Shown piece after piece: positions 1-8,536 of a stretch of 17,560 nucleotides of DNA. A program made the translations under genes and the position numbers. The notes under the pieces are model-generated. The model made no database searches. It saw only the letters and a list, made by a program, of their open reading frames with translations, and was not told the DNA's origin. This DNA is from Cyclobacteriaceae bacterium (GTDB taxonomy: Bacteria; Bacteroidota; Bacteroidia; Cytophagales; Cyclobacteriaceae), in assembly GCA_026994125.1 (NCBI GenBank), contig JALWRJ010000321.1:1-17560 (forward strand). The letters run 5' to 3'. Numbering within the stretch: position 1 is the first letter of the stretch; every line of letters starts with the position of its first letter.

Positions 1-2
1 CC

Positions 3-1730
3 GGAGTAGTATTTGCCAATGTAAACGACCCCAATACGCTTATTTCGAATTTACAACCCGGTGTATATACATTCTCCTGGAACATCAGCAACGGATCGTG
101 CCCTTCGCAATCCGATGAAGTGAAGGTAACCGTTGGAGGTGTGCCTGCTACCGTGGCTAATGCCGGTGGCCCGTATGCCGATGTTTGTGGTACTTCTACC
201 AACTTAAATGCGAACACCATTACCAATGGTACAGGTATTTGGTCGCTAGTGGGCAGTGCGCCTAACTCGCCTAATATTGCCGATGAAACAGACCCCAATA
301 CGTCAGTTACCGGATTAATTTCAGGTACCTATACGTTTAGGTGGACTTCGTACGGTGGTCAGTTTTGCCCGGTAACTACCGATGATGCCGTAATAAATGT
401 ACTCGAACCGGCCGATGCAGGCCCCGACCAAGCCTTGTGCGATGTAACCAGCACTATTCTTACCGGAAATGCCGGAACATCGGGCACCTGGACACAAGTA
501 GATGCAAATGCTCCGGTAACCTTAACCGTTACCTCTCCTAATTCAGTTACTGTAACCAATATGGTTATTAATAAAGTGTATGAATTTCAATATGCAATTA
601 CTTCAGGTATTTCTTGCCCTAATAGCTCCGATAATGTTTTTGTGCAAGTAGATGGCTTTGGAACCAATCCTTCAGCCGGTTCCGACCAAGAACTATGTGA
701 TGTAACATCTATTGCACTATCAGCTAACACTCCTGTTACAGGAGTAGGGCAATGGTCTAAGCTTTCGGGCCCTGCCGCAGGAAGTTTTGTAGATGCCAGT
801 CAGGCTACTACTACTTTTACTAATCCAGGCTATGGTGTGTATGTATTTCAGTGGGAAGTAACTAACGGAAATTGTTCGTTTAGCGATGTGGTTCGCGTTG
901 AAAATGCTGAGCCTCCCTCGCTTTCAAATGCCGGCCCTAACCAAACAAACGTTTGCCCTCCGGTTATTCAGTTGGCTGCAAACCTGCCTGCGGTCGGCTT
1001 AGGTACCTGGTCGGTAAATTCAGCCCCTCCGGGTTCTACTACTCCGGTATTCTCTTCTTTAATATTACCCGATGCTACAGTTACTCTGGTTGAACCCGGT
1101 ACTTACGTATTCGATTGGACTATTACCAATGGTTCGGTTTGTACGCCCGAAGTATCTTCAGTAACTATTACCGTATCAAACTTAGCACCTACTACACCCG
1201 ATGCCGGTCCCGACCAGGAATTGTGCAATGTTACTTCGGCTACCATGGCTGCTAATGCAATTAGTACAGGTACAGGTGCCTGGTCTTTGGTAAGCGGCCC
1301 CAATACGCCTACTATTACAAATCCGGCTTCTGAATCAACCACAATTACCGGTATGATAGCTGGAAGCTACATATTTAGTTGGACAGCCACCAGCAATGCG
1401 AATGACCCAGCCAACCCCTGCGTTTTAACCGATGAAGTAACCGTTAATATTTACGATACTCCAACCGTATCTAATCCAACACCTAGCATAAGCTACTGCC
1501 AGTTCGATACCTTTGTGTTAGGTGGCAATACCGCTACGGTGGGTACAGGTGTGTGGTCGCAGGTAAGTGGCCCAACTACAGTTTCTTTTGTAGATGCTAC
1601 TAACCCTACCACCGAAATAACAGCCGTTGCCGTAGGTACCTATGTGTTTAAATGGTCTATTTCTAATGGAGCATGCACTACCAGCGAAGCAAACGAAACC
1701 ATTACTGTAAATGCCCTACCGGCAACTCCG
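3..1730 (+). repeat. Array of PKD-like modules in the adhesin
   Basis: The array has a partial module at the window edge and then six modules of roughly 85-92 residues. Clear module openings (the AG-P/S-D/N-Q stretch) lie at 417, 675, 930 and 1203, giving spacings of 258, 255 and 273 bp. Each module ends in a Y-x-F-x-W strand followed by a Cys. Every complete module carries two Cys at equivalent places, one after the opening and one near the end. The modules are related in protein sequence but diverged at the DNA level, so the array is old. PKD-like is assigned from motif appearance only. Confidence 0.7.
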
Positions 1731-4700
1731 GCCATTACGGGCGATGCCGTAGTGTGTATGGGTGGTACCATTACCAACCTAACCAGTACAACAGGAACTA
1801 TTCAGTGGTTTTCGTCAGACCCCTCAGTTGCTACTATAAATGCAACTACAGGAGAGGTAACTCCTGTAAGCTCGGGCGATACCAATATTACTTATAAGGT
1901 AACCGATGGTAATATCTGTTCAGCAACTTCCGACCCCTTTGTGGTTACCGTAAACGGTGTAACCGGAGGTACCATAGCAGCCGATCAGGCTATTCCATCA
2001 GGTGCCGATGTAAATGCTTTTACCGAAACGGTGGCTTCATCGGGTGAAGGTACATTATCTTACCAATGGCAAATAAGCACGACCAGTGCTACTACCGGTT
2101 TTAGCAATATTGCCGGTGCAACAAATGCTACTTACGACCATGGTACAGCCACAGTAGATACCTGGTTTAAACGAATTACAAACTCTACAGTAAGTGGGGT
2201 GGTTTGTTCGGCCGAAAGTAACGTGCTTGCAGTTTCTATTAATGCAGTTTTAACCATTGCCGATGTTGCCGCCAATGAGGATGATGGTTCAATAACCGTA
2301 TCGGTAGTTCTGGATAAAGCAGTGCCCGGTGGCTTTACAGTAGATGTAGCTACCGCTGATGGTACAGCCACCAGCCTGGATAACGACTACATGACCATTG
2401 CCGGCCAAACGTTAACATTTGTGGGTACAGCAGGCGAAATTCAAACCTTTACAGTAACACCTATTGTAGATAACAAAGTGGAGGCGAACGAAACGATAAC
2501 TGTGAGCTTATCAAACCTGGCTAATACCGGGCTTACCGTTGATATTTCGGATACGGGTACCATTACCTTTACCAATGATGACGCAGCTGCCATTACCGTA
2601 GCTGATGCTTCGGGCAACGAGGACGATGGAGCTATTACCTTAACCGTTACCCTGGACAACCCCGTAGATGGTGGTTTTGATGTGGATGTATCAACCGCTG
2701 ACGGTACGGCTACTATTGCAGATAATGATTATACTTCCGTAAGTGGCCAAACGTTATCTTTTACCGGTACAGCAAATGAAATCAAAACTTTTACGGTTAC
2801 ACCAACAGCCGATATTAACCCTGAGCCGGATGAAGATTTAACGGTTAGTTTTGCTAACCTGGCGAATACACCTTTCTCCATTGATATTACCGATGGGGCA
2901 ACCGTAACCATTAAGAATGACGACTCAGCTACCTTAACTATTGCTGATGTAACAGGTAACGAGGATGATGGAAACCTAACCCTGGAAGTTGAGCTAAACA
3001 AAAATGTACCCGGTGGGTTTACCGTAGATGTGTCAACTGTGGACGGAACAGCTACCACAGCCGATAATGATTATACAGCAATACCAGGCCAAACACTTAC
3101 ATTTGTAGGTACGGCAGGAGAAAAACAATCCTTTACCCTTAGCCCAATAGTTGATGCTAAAGTGGAGGGAGATGAAGATTTACAAGTAGTGATGTCGAAT
3201 TTGGCCGGTACCGGAATACCTGTTAACATTACAGATGTTGCTACCATTACCATTGCTAATGATGACAATGCCGCCATTACCATTGCCGATATGTCGGCCA
3301 ACGAAGATGATGGTACCATTACCTTAACTGCGGTGTTGGACAACCCGGTAGATGGTGGTTTTACGGTGGATGTATTTACTTTGGATGGTACAGCAACGTT
3401 GGCCGATAACGATTACACAGGCATTGTGAGCCAAACACTTACCTTTGTGGGCTCTGCCAATGAATCTCAAACTTTTGATTTAATACCCACCGTAGATACA
3501 AAAGTAGAAGCCGATGAAACTTTAACGGTGAATATGGCGAATTTGGCTAATACCACCTTAACAGTAGATATTACCGATAATGCAACGATTACCCTAACAA
3601 ACGATGATACGGCTGCTATTACTGTAGAAGATGTGTCCGGAAAAGAGGATGATGGAGCCATGACCCTTACCGTAACCCTGGATAATCCGGTAGATGGTGG
3701 ATTTACAGTAGAGGTTTCTACTACCGATGGTACGGCAACTACTGCCGATAGCGATTACACCCCTGTGGTGGCACAAGTATTAACCTTTACCGGTAGTGCC
3801 AACGAACAGCAAACCTTTACCGTAGAGCCTACGGCCGACACCAAAGCCGAGCCTGATGAAACGGTTAAGGTTAGTTTTGCAAACCTGGCCAATACCACCC
3901 TTATGGTAGATATTTCGGATGGAGCAACGGTTACTATTACCAACGATGATGATGCCGATTTAGCCATTACCAATATGGTAGATAATGCCACTCCGGATAT
4001 TAATGCAAATGTGGTATTTACCTTGAAAATAACCAATAACGGCCCAACTGATGACACCAATGTTACCGTAACTGATTTATTGCCTAATGGCTACACCTAT
4101 GTAAGCCATACAGTTAGTACCGGTACGTACGATACAAATAGTGGATTATGGACAGTAGGCAATTTTGCTGTGGGGGCATCTGAAACCATGACAATTACAG
4201 GTAAAGTGCTTGCCAGTGGTTCTTATGATAACACTGCTACGGTTTCGGGCGATGAAAACGACCCGGATTTAACCAATAACTCAGCAACTGCTACGGTAAC
4301 ACCGGTAGCTAAAACCGACCTGGCTGTGGTTAAAACACCCGAAAGTAATACTCCGTTTTTTGATTTTGAAACAGATTTTACCATTGTTGCTACCAATAAT
4401 GGCCCCGATGCTGCTTCTAATGTAAAGGTAACCGATGCACTGCAAGATGGTTACACCTTTGTAAGCAGTAGTGCCACCACCGGCAGTTATGATGCCAATA
4501 CCGGAGTGTGGACTATCGGCAGCATGGCAAATGGAGCTTCCGAAACGCTTACCATTACTGTTACAGTTAAAGCTACCGGAAATTATACAAATACAGCCAC
4601 TATTACTGGCGATGAATTAGATACTGACAACTCTAATAACACATCAAGCGTAACTCCCATACCCGAAGCTTTTAATAAACCACCCACAGCAGTAGATGAT

Positions 4701-5249
4701 TTTGCTGAGGTAGATTTTGGTGGTGTGCTCGAAGGGGAATCGGTACTTAACAATGATTCCGATCCTGATAATGACCCTATCACTATTACCACTACACCTG
4801 TGGTTGATGTAACCAATGGTACGTTGGTAATTCATGATGATGGAACCTATACGTACACCCCGGTGTATAACTACGATGGGCCCGATGGGTTTGTGTATGA
4901 GATTTGTGATGGTGTAACCGGTTGTGCAACTGCTCAGGTATTTATTACAGTAAACCCTGTAGTTGGCATTAAAGTACCCGAAGGGTTTTCGCCCAATGGC
5001 GATGGAATAAACGACTACCTGGAAATACCGGGCATCGAAAAATACCCGAATGCCTCCTTGCTTATTTTTAACCGATGGGGTAACAAGGTATCTGAATACA
5101 CCAGCGGGTATTTAAACAACTGGGAAGGTATAAATCAATTTGGAATTAATGTAGGAGGCAACGAACTGCCCGAAGGAACCTACTTCCTGGTAATAGATTT
5201 AAAAGATGGTAGCGAGGTTATTCGAGCCAGTGTTTACCTAAAACGATAA
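3..5249 (+). CDS. Giant modular T9SS-exported adhesin (SprB-like), 5' partial
   Basis: The frame is open from the window edge, so the true start lies upstream; a valine codon at 120 is not a credible start. At least 1,748 residues are present. In order they are PKD-like modules with an AGPDQ-x-LC opening (3-1730), an Ig/Big-like domain with WFSSDPSVATI (1731-1955), a second Ig-like domain (1956-2249), five Calx-beta-like repeats (2250-3959), two DUF11 domains (3960-4670), a cadherin-like/VCBS-type domain beginning PPTAVDDFAEV (about 4680-4960), and a C-terminal CHU_C domain with FSPNGDGIND (4962-5249). The last is a type B T9SS sorting signal, so the protein should cross the outer membrane by T9SS and be displayed on or released from the surface. 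SprF/PorP and PorE-like genes follow 43 bp downstream. By analogy with SprB it may be an adhesin for gliding or attachment; the ligand is unknown. The class is secure, the specific role is inferred. Confidence 0.93.
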   Translation, partial: GVVFANVNDPNTLISNLQPGVYTFSWNISNGSCPSQSDEVKVTVGGVPATVANAGGPYADVCGTSTNLNANTITNGTGIWSLVGSAPNSPNIADETDPNTSVTGLISGTYTFRWTSYGGQFCPVTTDDAVINVLEPADAGPDQALCDVTSTILTGNAGTSGTWTQVDANAPVTLTVTSPNSVTVTNMVINKVYEFQYAITSGISCPNSSDNVFVQVDGFGTNPSAGSDQELCDVTSIALSANTPVTGVGQWSKLSGPAAGSFVDASQATTTFTNPGYGVYVFQWEVTNGNCSFSDVVRVENAEPPSLSNAGPNQTNVCPPVIQLAANLPAVGLGTWSVNSAPPGSTTPVFSSLILPDATVTLVEPGTYVFDWTITNGSVCTPEVSSVTITVSNLAPTTPDAGPDQELCNVTSATMAANAISTGTGAWSLVSGPNTPTITNPASESTTITGMIAGSYIFSWTATSNANDPANPCVLTDEVTVNIYDTPTVSNPTPSISYCQFDTFVLGGNTATVGTGVWSQVSGPTTVSFVDATNPTTEITAVAVGTYVFKWSISNGACTTSEANETITVNALPATPAITGDAVVCMGGTITNLTSTTGTIQWFSSDPSVATINATTGEVTPVSSGDTNITYKVTDGNICSATSDPFVVTVNGVTGGTIAADQAIPSGADVNAFTETVASSGEGTLSYQWQISTTSATTGFSNIAGATNATYDHGTATVDTWFKRITNSTVSGVVCSAESNVLAVSINAVLTIADVAANEDDGSITVSVVLDKAVPGGFTVDVATADGTATSLDNDYMTIAGQTLTFVGTAGEIQTFTVTPIVDNKVEANETITVSLSNLANTGLTVDISDTGTITFTNDDAAAITVADASGNEDDGAITLTVTLDNPVDGGFDVDVSTADGTATIADNDYTSVSGQTLSFTGTANEIKTFTVTPTADINPEPDEDLTVSFANLANTPFSIDITDGATVTIKNDDSATLTIADVTGNEDDGNLTLEVELNKNVPGGFTVDVSTVDGTATTADNDYTAIPGQTLTFVGTAGEKQSFTLSPIVDAKVEGDEDLQVVMSNLAGTGIPVNITDVATITIANDDNAAITIADMSANEDDGTITLTAVLDNPVDGGFTVDVFTLDGTATLADNDYTGIVSQTLTFVGSANESQTFDLIPTVDTKVEADETLTVNMANLANTTLTVDITDNATITLTNDDTAAITVEDVSGKEDDGAMTLTVTLDNPVDGGFTVEVSTTDGTATTADSDYTPVVAQVLTFTGSANEQQTFTVEPTADTKAEPDETVKVSFANLANTTLMVDISDGATVTITNDDDADLAITNMVDNATPDINANVVFTLKITNNGPTDDTNVTVTDLLPNGYTYVSHTVSTGTYDTNSGLWTVGNFAVGASETMTITGKVLASGSYDNTATVSGDENDPDLTNNSATATVTPVAKTDLAVVKTPESNTPFFDFETDFTIVATNNGPDAASNVKVTDALQDGYTFVSSSATTGSYDANTGVWTIGSMANGASETLTITVTVKATGNYTNTATITGDELDTDNSNNTSSVTPIPEAFNKPPTAVDDFAEVDFGGVLEGESVLNNDSDPDNDPITITTTPVVDVTNGTLVIHDDGTYTYTPVYNYDGPDGFVYEICDGVTGCATAQVFITVNPVVGIKVPEGFSPNGDGINDYLEIPGIEKYPNASLLIFNRWGNKVSEYTSGYLNNWEGINQFGINVGGNELPEGTYFLVIDLKDGSEVIRASVYLKR
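2250..3959 (+). repeat. Five in-frame 342-bp Calx-beta-like repeats
   Basis: Units begin at 2250, 2592, 2934, 3276 and 3618, and each is exactly 342 bp (114 residues). Each starts with hydrophobic-T-hydrophobic then a D/E-D pattern and an E-DDG motif, has DGTAT near the middle followed by DNDYT or a close variant, and ends in a T-hydrophobic strand plus NDD. These Asp/Glu clusters fit the calcium-binding loops of Calx-beta domains. Units differ by many substitutions but contain no indels. There is no cysteine in the whole array. The likely role is a rigid calcium-stiffened stalk. Confidence 0.85.
3960..4670 (+). repeat. Two tandem DUF11 domains in the adhesin
   Basis: The first domain runs from about 3960 and the second from about 4317. 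Both contain T-NNGP followed by a V-V-V-T-D strand, then a G-Y-T/F-V-S stretch, a W-T-(V/I)-G turn, a GASET strand and an N-T-A-T-(V/I)-(S/T)-GDE end. This is the classic DUF11 (conserved repeat) pattern common in surface proteins. They sit between the Calx-beta stalk and the terminal cadherin-like and sorting domains, so they would lie near the outer-membrane end. Confidence 0.8.
4962..5249 (+). other. Type B T9SS C-terminal sorting domain (CHU_C)
   Basis: The last 95 or so residues contain PEGFSPNGDGINDYLEI, then LLIFNRWGNKV, NNWEG, and LPEGTYFLVIDL before the final SVYLKR. This is the gliding-motility-associated C-terminal domain family. Known members direct proteins through T9SS, usually needing a PorP/SprF partner, and such a partner is encoded next door. 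Confidence 0.93.
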
Positions 5250-5292
5250 CATATTTTAAAACGAAATTTGATATAAGCTAAATAAAGCCACA

Positions 5293-6216
5293 ATGAAACG
5301 AATAATTTTAATAGTCTTTAGTGTAGTAATGGTAGTTCAGGCACACGCACAGCAAGATGCCATGTTTACGCATTACTCTTTCAATACGCTGGCCATAAAC
5401 CCGGGGTATGCCGGTAGCCGCGATGCCCTAACCTTTACGGTGCTTCACCGTTCGCAGTGGGTTAGTTTTCCGGGAGCTCCTGTAACGCAAACCTTTACGG
5501 TGCACTCGCCCATAGCAAACGAAAGAGTAGGTTTGGGACTTTCTATCTTAAATGATAAAATTGGCCCTACCAACCAAACTTCGGTTTTTGCTGATTTTGC
5601 TTATAAATTACCTGTTGGCAAGGGGATTTTAGCCTTTGGCTTAAAGGGTGGTTTTAATTATGTGAAACACGATATTAGCGGATTGGTAACTACACAACCA
5701 AACGACCCGGCTTTTCAATCAGATCAGCAAAGTAGAATGTTGCCCAACGTAGGTACCGGGTTGTATTATTCAACGCCCAAATACTACCTGGGCTTTTCTA
5801 TTCCACGTTTATTAGAAAACAATTTTAGTGATAATTCCACTTCGGTAGCTTCTACAGAACAACGACACTACTTTTTTATTGGTGGTGCCATCTTTAATAT
5901 AACAGAATCGGGGGTGTTAAAATTACGTCCAACCACCTTTGTTAAGGTAACGGCCGGTGCTCCTGTTGAAATGGATTTAACGGCTTTATTTTATTATAAA
6001 GATAATTTTTGGGTAGGACCTATGTTTAGAACCGGAGATGCCGTGGGGGCGCTAATCGGGCTTAATATTTTGCCTAACTTGTCATTTGGGTACTCTTACG
6101 ATTGGTCGTTTACCAATAAAACAGGGGAGTATAATGGTGGTTCGCATGAACTTATGTTGCGCTACGATTTTATTTTCCAAAGCAAGAAAAAAATTATTTC
6201 TCCACGTTACTTCTAA
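5293..6216 (+). CDS. PorP/SprF family outer-membrane protein
   Basis: This 307-residue protein has an N-terminal signal peptide (residues 1-19, hydrophobic core IILIVFSVVMVV, cleavage after AHA-Q). The mature start QDAMFTHYSFNT is followed by NPGYAGSR and RSQWVSFPGAPVTQTF, the hallmark of the PorP/SprF family, and many alternating amphipathic strands follow as in a beta-barrel. Family members act in T9SS; SprF is needed for delivery of the SprB adhesin, which has a type B sorting domain like the gene just upstream. The 43-bp gap after the adhesin stop and 39-bp gap before the OmpA gene suggest one transcript. It is more likely a substrate-specific SprF-like partner than core PorP, because no gldKLMN/porKLMN genes are nearby. 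No Shine-Dalgarno sequence is evident. Confidence 0.92.
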   Translation: MKRIILIVFSVVMVVQAHAQQDAMFTHYSFNTLAINPGYAGSRDALTFTVLHRSQWVSFPGAPVTQTFTVHSPIANERVGLGLSILNDKIGPTNQTSVFADFAYKLPVGKGILAFGLKGGFNYVKHDISGLVTTQPNDPAFQSDQQSRMLPNVGTGLYYSTPKYYLGFSIPRLLENNFSDNSTSVASTEQRHYFFIGGAIFNITESGVLKLRPTTFVKVTAGAPVEMDLTALFYYKDNFWVGPMFRTGDAVGALIGLNILPNLSFGYSYDWSFTNKTGEYNGGSHELMLRYDFIFQSKKKIISPRYF

Positions 6217-6255
6217 ATAGTAAACGGGTAGTTCAATCAATAAAATAATAAGAAA

Positions 6256-8454
6256 ATGAAACAGTTATATATAGGTTTTTTGCTCGTGTTAGTGGCAGGT
6301 GCTGCATTTGGTCAATTCGAAAGTAAAACCTTAGCCAAAGCAAATAAGTATTACGAGAATTTTTCGTACGAAGAAGCTATTGATAAATACGAACAATCGC
6401 AAGATAATTCGGTAAATACACAGCGTAACCTGGCTATTAGCTATATGCGCCTGGGCGATAGCCAAAAAGCCGAGGAAATATTGGCAGCGCTGGTAAACAA
6501 TGAGCAGAGTGGACTGAATGCCGAGGATATTTATATGTATGCGGCCATACTACAGCAGAACAAAAAATACGAAGCTTCGGAAAAATGGATGAAAGTATTT
6601 AACACCATGGAGCCGGGCGATAGCCGGGGGCTTGCGTATGTAAAACAAACCGGTTATTACAACCAATTGCTGCAAGATAAAGGCCAGTTTAGCATTAAAA
6701 ACCTGGCCATTAATTCTGAAGCAGGCGATTTTGGCCCGGTGTATTACCAGGATAAAATACTATTTGCCAGCAGCCGCGAAGGCATTAAGCCTATAAGACG
6801 AAAATGGAATTGGAATAATAAACCTTTTTTAGATATTTACGAGGCAAAAAGAGCTGAAGAAAACGAGTTAGATGCCGTTTCATTGTTTAACAAAAAATTA
6901 AATAAACGGTTTCATGAAGGCCCTGTTTGTTTTAATGCCGATGAAACCATGATGGTGGCAACCACTAATAATTATGGAGGTAAAGATGATACAGGAAACC
7001 TAAAACTTAAATTAGTTATTAGCTACCGGGAAAAGAATAAATGGTCTAAGCCCAAGGAGTTTCCTTACAACTCTATCGAATATTCGGTGGGGCATGCTTC
7101 GCTAAGTAAAGACGGGCAATGGATGTATTTTGCTTCGGATATGCCGGGTGGCATTGGTGGTGTTGATATTTATAAAGTAAAAATACTGGAAGATGGAAGT
7201 TTTGGCGAACCTATAAACCTGGGAGATAAAGTAAATACCGAAGGCAACGAAATGTTCCCCTTTATCCATCAAAACAACCTGCTCTTTTTTGCTTCGGATG
7301 GTAAGGTTGGCCTGGGCGGGCTCGATGTATTTGTAGCTCAAATTAGCGATGCAGGCCTGGTAGGCGAAATACAAAATTTTGGCGTTCCAATTAATAGCCA
7401 TAAAGACGATTTTTCGTTTGTGCTTGATGACACCATGACCTCGGGTTATTTTGCTTCGAACCGCGATGATGGTAAGGGGGATGATGATATTTATTCGTTT
7501 AAATTGCATAAGCCCATTTTATTTGGCATTAAGTTAATAGGTACTGCTTACGATACCGAAGGCAATATTTTAGCCGGGGTAGTAGTAAATTTAACTGAAA
7601 GTAATGAAACACGCGAAGTGGTTACCGGTAAAGATGGAACCTATGAATTTATTATTGAAAAAGATAAAAACTATGACTTGGTAGGAGCAAAAGAAAAATA
7701 TTTTGAAGGTAGAAATACCGCAGATTCGCATACCACCGAGCCTATTGTAAGGGCCGATTTAATTCTTGAGCGGGATCCGGGACTATCTTTATATGTGCTT
7801 GTTACCGATAAAATTACCAAAGAGCCACTTGATAGTGTTAAAATGGTATTGCTCGATAATATGACAAACAAAGCAGATACGCTCTATACCTCTGCCACAG
7901 GTGACTATCGTAAGCCATTGGTCGATAAAAAGCTAAACGACAGGGGTAGTTATAATTTTGAGCTTTCAAAACCCGGATACTTGTCTAAGGTTGTTACCTA
8001 CAATACCGAATTCGATCATGAAGGGCAATACGATGTATATAAGGCGCTGGATTTTACAATGGATAAAATTCAAGTAGGAGAAGACCTTTCATCGATTATT
8101 GATATAAACCCTATTTACTTTGATTTAAATAAATCGAATATTCGACCCGATGCTGCCATAGAGTTGGATAAGATTGTAAAAGTAATGAACGAAAACCCTG
8201 AGATGGAAATTGAGTTGGGTTCGCATACCGATTCGCGGGGTAGTGCAGCTTATAATATGGCTTTATCAGATAGAAGAGCAAAATCTTCTGCTGCCTATAT
8301 TAAAAGCAAAATTAGCAACCCCGACCGCATTTACGGTAAAGGGTATGGCGAAACTCAATTGCTTAACAAATGTGCCGATGGAGTAAAATGTTCTGAGAAA
8401 GAGCACCAACTAAACAGGCGTACAGAGTTTAAAATTATAAAATTGAAAAAGTAA
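6256..8454 (+). CDS. PorE-like lipoprotein/OmpA protein (TPR, beta-propeller, CarboxypepD-reg, OmpA_C)
   Basis: This 732-residue protein begins with a signal peptide (residues 1-19, AAFG-Q; no lipobox cysteine is visible). TPR-like helices follow at about 25-140 (FSYEEAIDKYEQ, YEASEKWMKVF), then a PD40/WD40-like propeller at about 155-415 with repeated FASSRE, YFASD, FFASDG and YFASNRDD strands, and a carboxypeptidase-regulatory-like beta fold at about 425-505. A second beta domain covers about 510-600, and an OmpA C-terminal domain covers about 615-730 with IYFDLNKSNIRPDA, SHTDSRGS and LNRRTEF. D659 and R674 match the usual peptidoglycan-binding pair. This order is that of the T9SS protein PorE. 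Such proteins often sit beside SprF paralogs and likely tie the export/anchoring machinery to the cell wall. It is probably the last gene of the cassette, ending before the terminator at 8502. The propeller assignment rests on motif strands only. Confidence 0.88.
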   Translation: MKQLYIGFLLVLVAGAAFGQFESKTLAKANKYYENFSYEEAIDKYEQSQDNSVNTQRNLAISYMRLGDSQKAEEILAALVNNEQSGLNAEDIYMYAAILQQNKKYEASEKWMKVFNTMEPGDSRGLAYVKQTGYYNQLLQDKGQFSIKNLAINSEAGDFGPVYYQDKILFASSREGIKPIRRKWNWNNKPFLDIYEAKRAEENELDAVSLFNKKLNKRFHEGPVCFNADETMMVATTNNYGGKDDTGNLKLKLVISYREKNKWSKPKEFPYNSIEYSVGHASLSKDGQWMYFASDMPGGIGGVDIYKVKILEDGSFGEPINLGDKVNTEGNEMFPFIHQNNLLFFASDGKVGLGGLDVFVAQISDAGLVGEIQNFGVPINSHKDDFSFVLDDTMTSGYFASNRDDGKGDDDIYSFKLHKPILFGIKLIGTAYDTEGNILAGVVVNLTESNETREVVTGKDGTYEFIIEKDKNYDLVGAKEKYFEGRNTADSHTTEPIVRADLILERDPGLSLYVLVTDKITKEPLDSVKMVLLDNMTNKADTLYTSATGDYRKPLVDKKLNDRGSYNFELSKPGYLSKVVTYNTEFDHEGQYDVYKALDFTMDKIQVGEDLSSIIDINPIYFDLNKSNIRPDAAIELDKIVKVMNENPEMEIELGSHTDSRGSAAYNMALSDRRAKSSAAYIKSKISNPDRIYGKGYGETQLLNKCADGVKCSEKEHQLNRRTEFKIIKLKK

Positions 8455-8501
8455 ATTTTTAGTGGCGGTTAGGTAGCTATTATCTTAATTGCCAGGTAGG
8501 T

Positions 8502-8534
8502 AAAAAAGGAGGAGCAAACGCTCCTCCTTTTTTT
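8502..8534. terminator. Bidirectional intrinsic terminator between convergent genes
   Basis: A perfect 8-bp stem GGAGGAGC (8508-8515) / GCTCCTCC (8520-8527) encloses the loop AAAC. Six A (8502-8507) precede it and seven T (8528-8534) follow. The A/T tracts give U-tails on both strands, so it can end both the adhesin-cassette transcript (+) and the AAA ATPase transcript (-), whose stop codon begins only 3 bp away. Confidence 0.93.
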
Positions 8535-8536
8535 GT

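Noticed and set aside
120..122. GTG at 120 as the start of the adhesin
   Set aside because: The same frame is open to the window edge, and the upstream residues complete a PKD-like module, so the gene starts before the window.
2132..4060. Series of open frames of 64-109 codons on the - strand within the Calx-beta region
   Set aside because: They recur with the repeats and read as low-complexity Ser/Val/Ala strings antisense to a convincing coding frame; they are shadows of repeat composition.
7102..7509. 135-codon - strand frame inside the PorE-like gene
   Set aside because: It lies wholly antisense to the well-supported propeller domain, has no motif and no promoter, and looks like chance.
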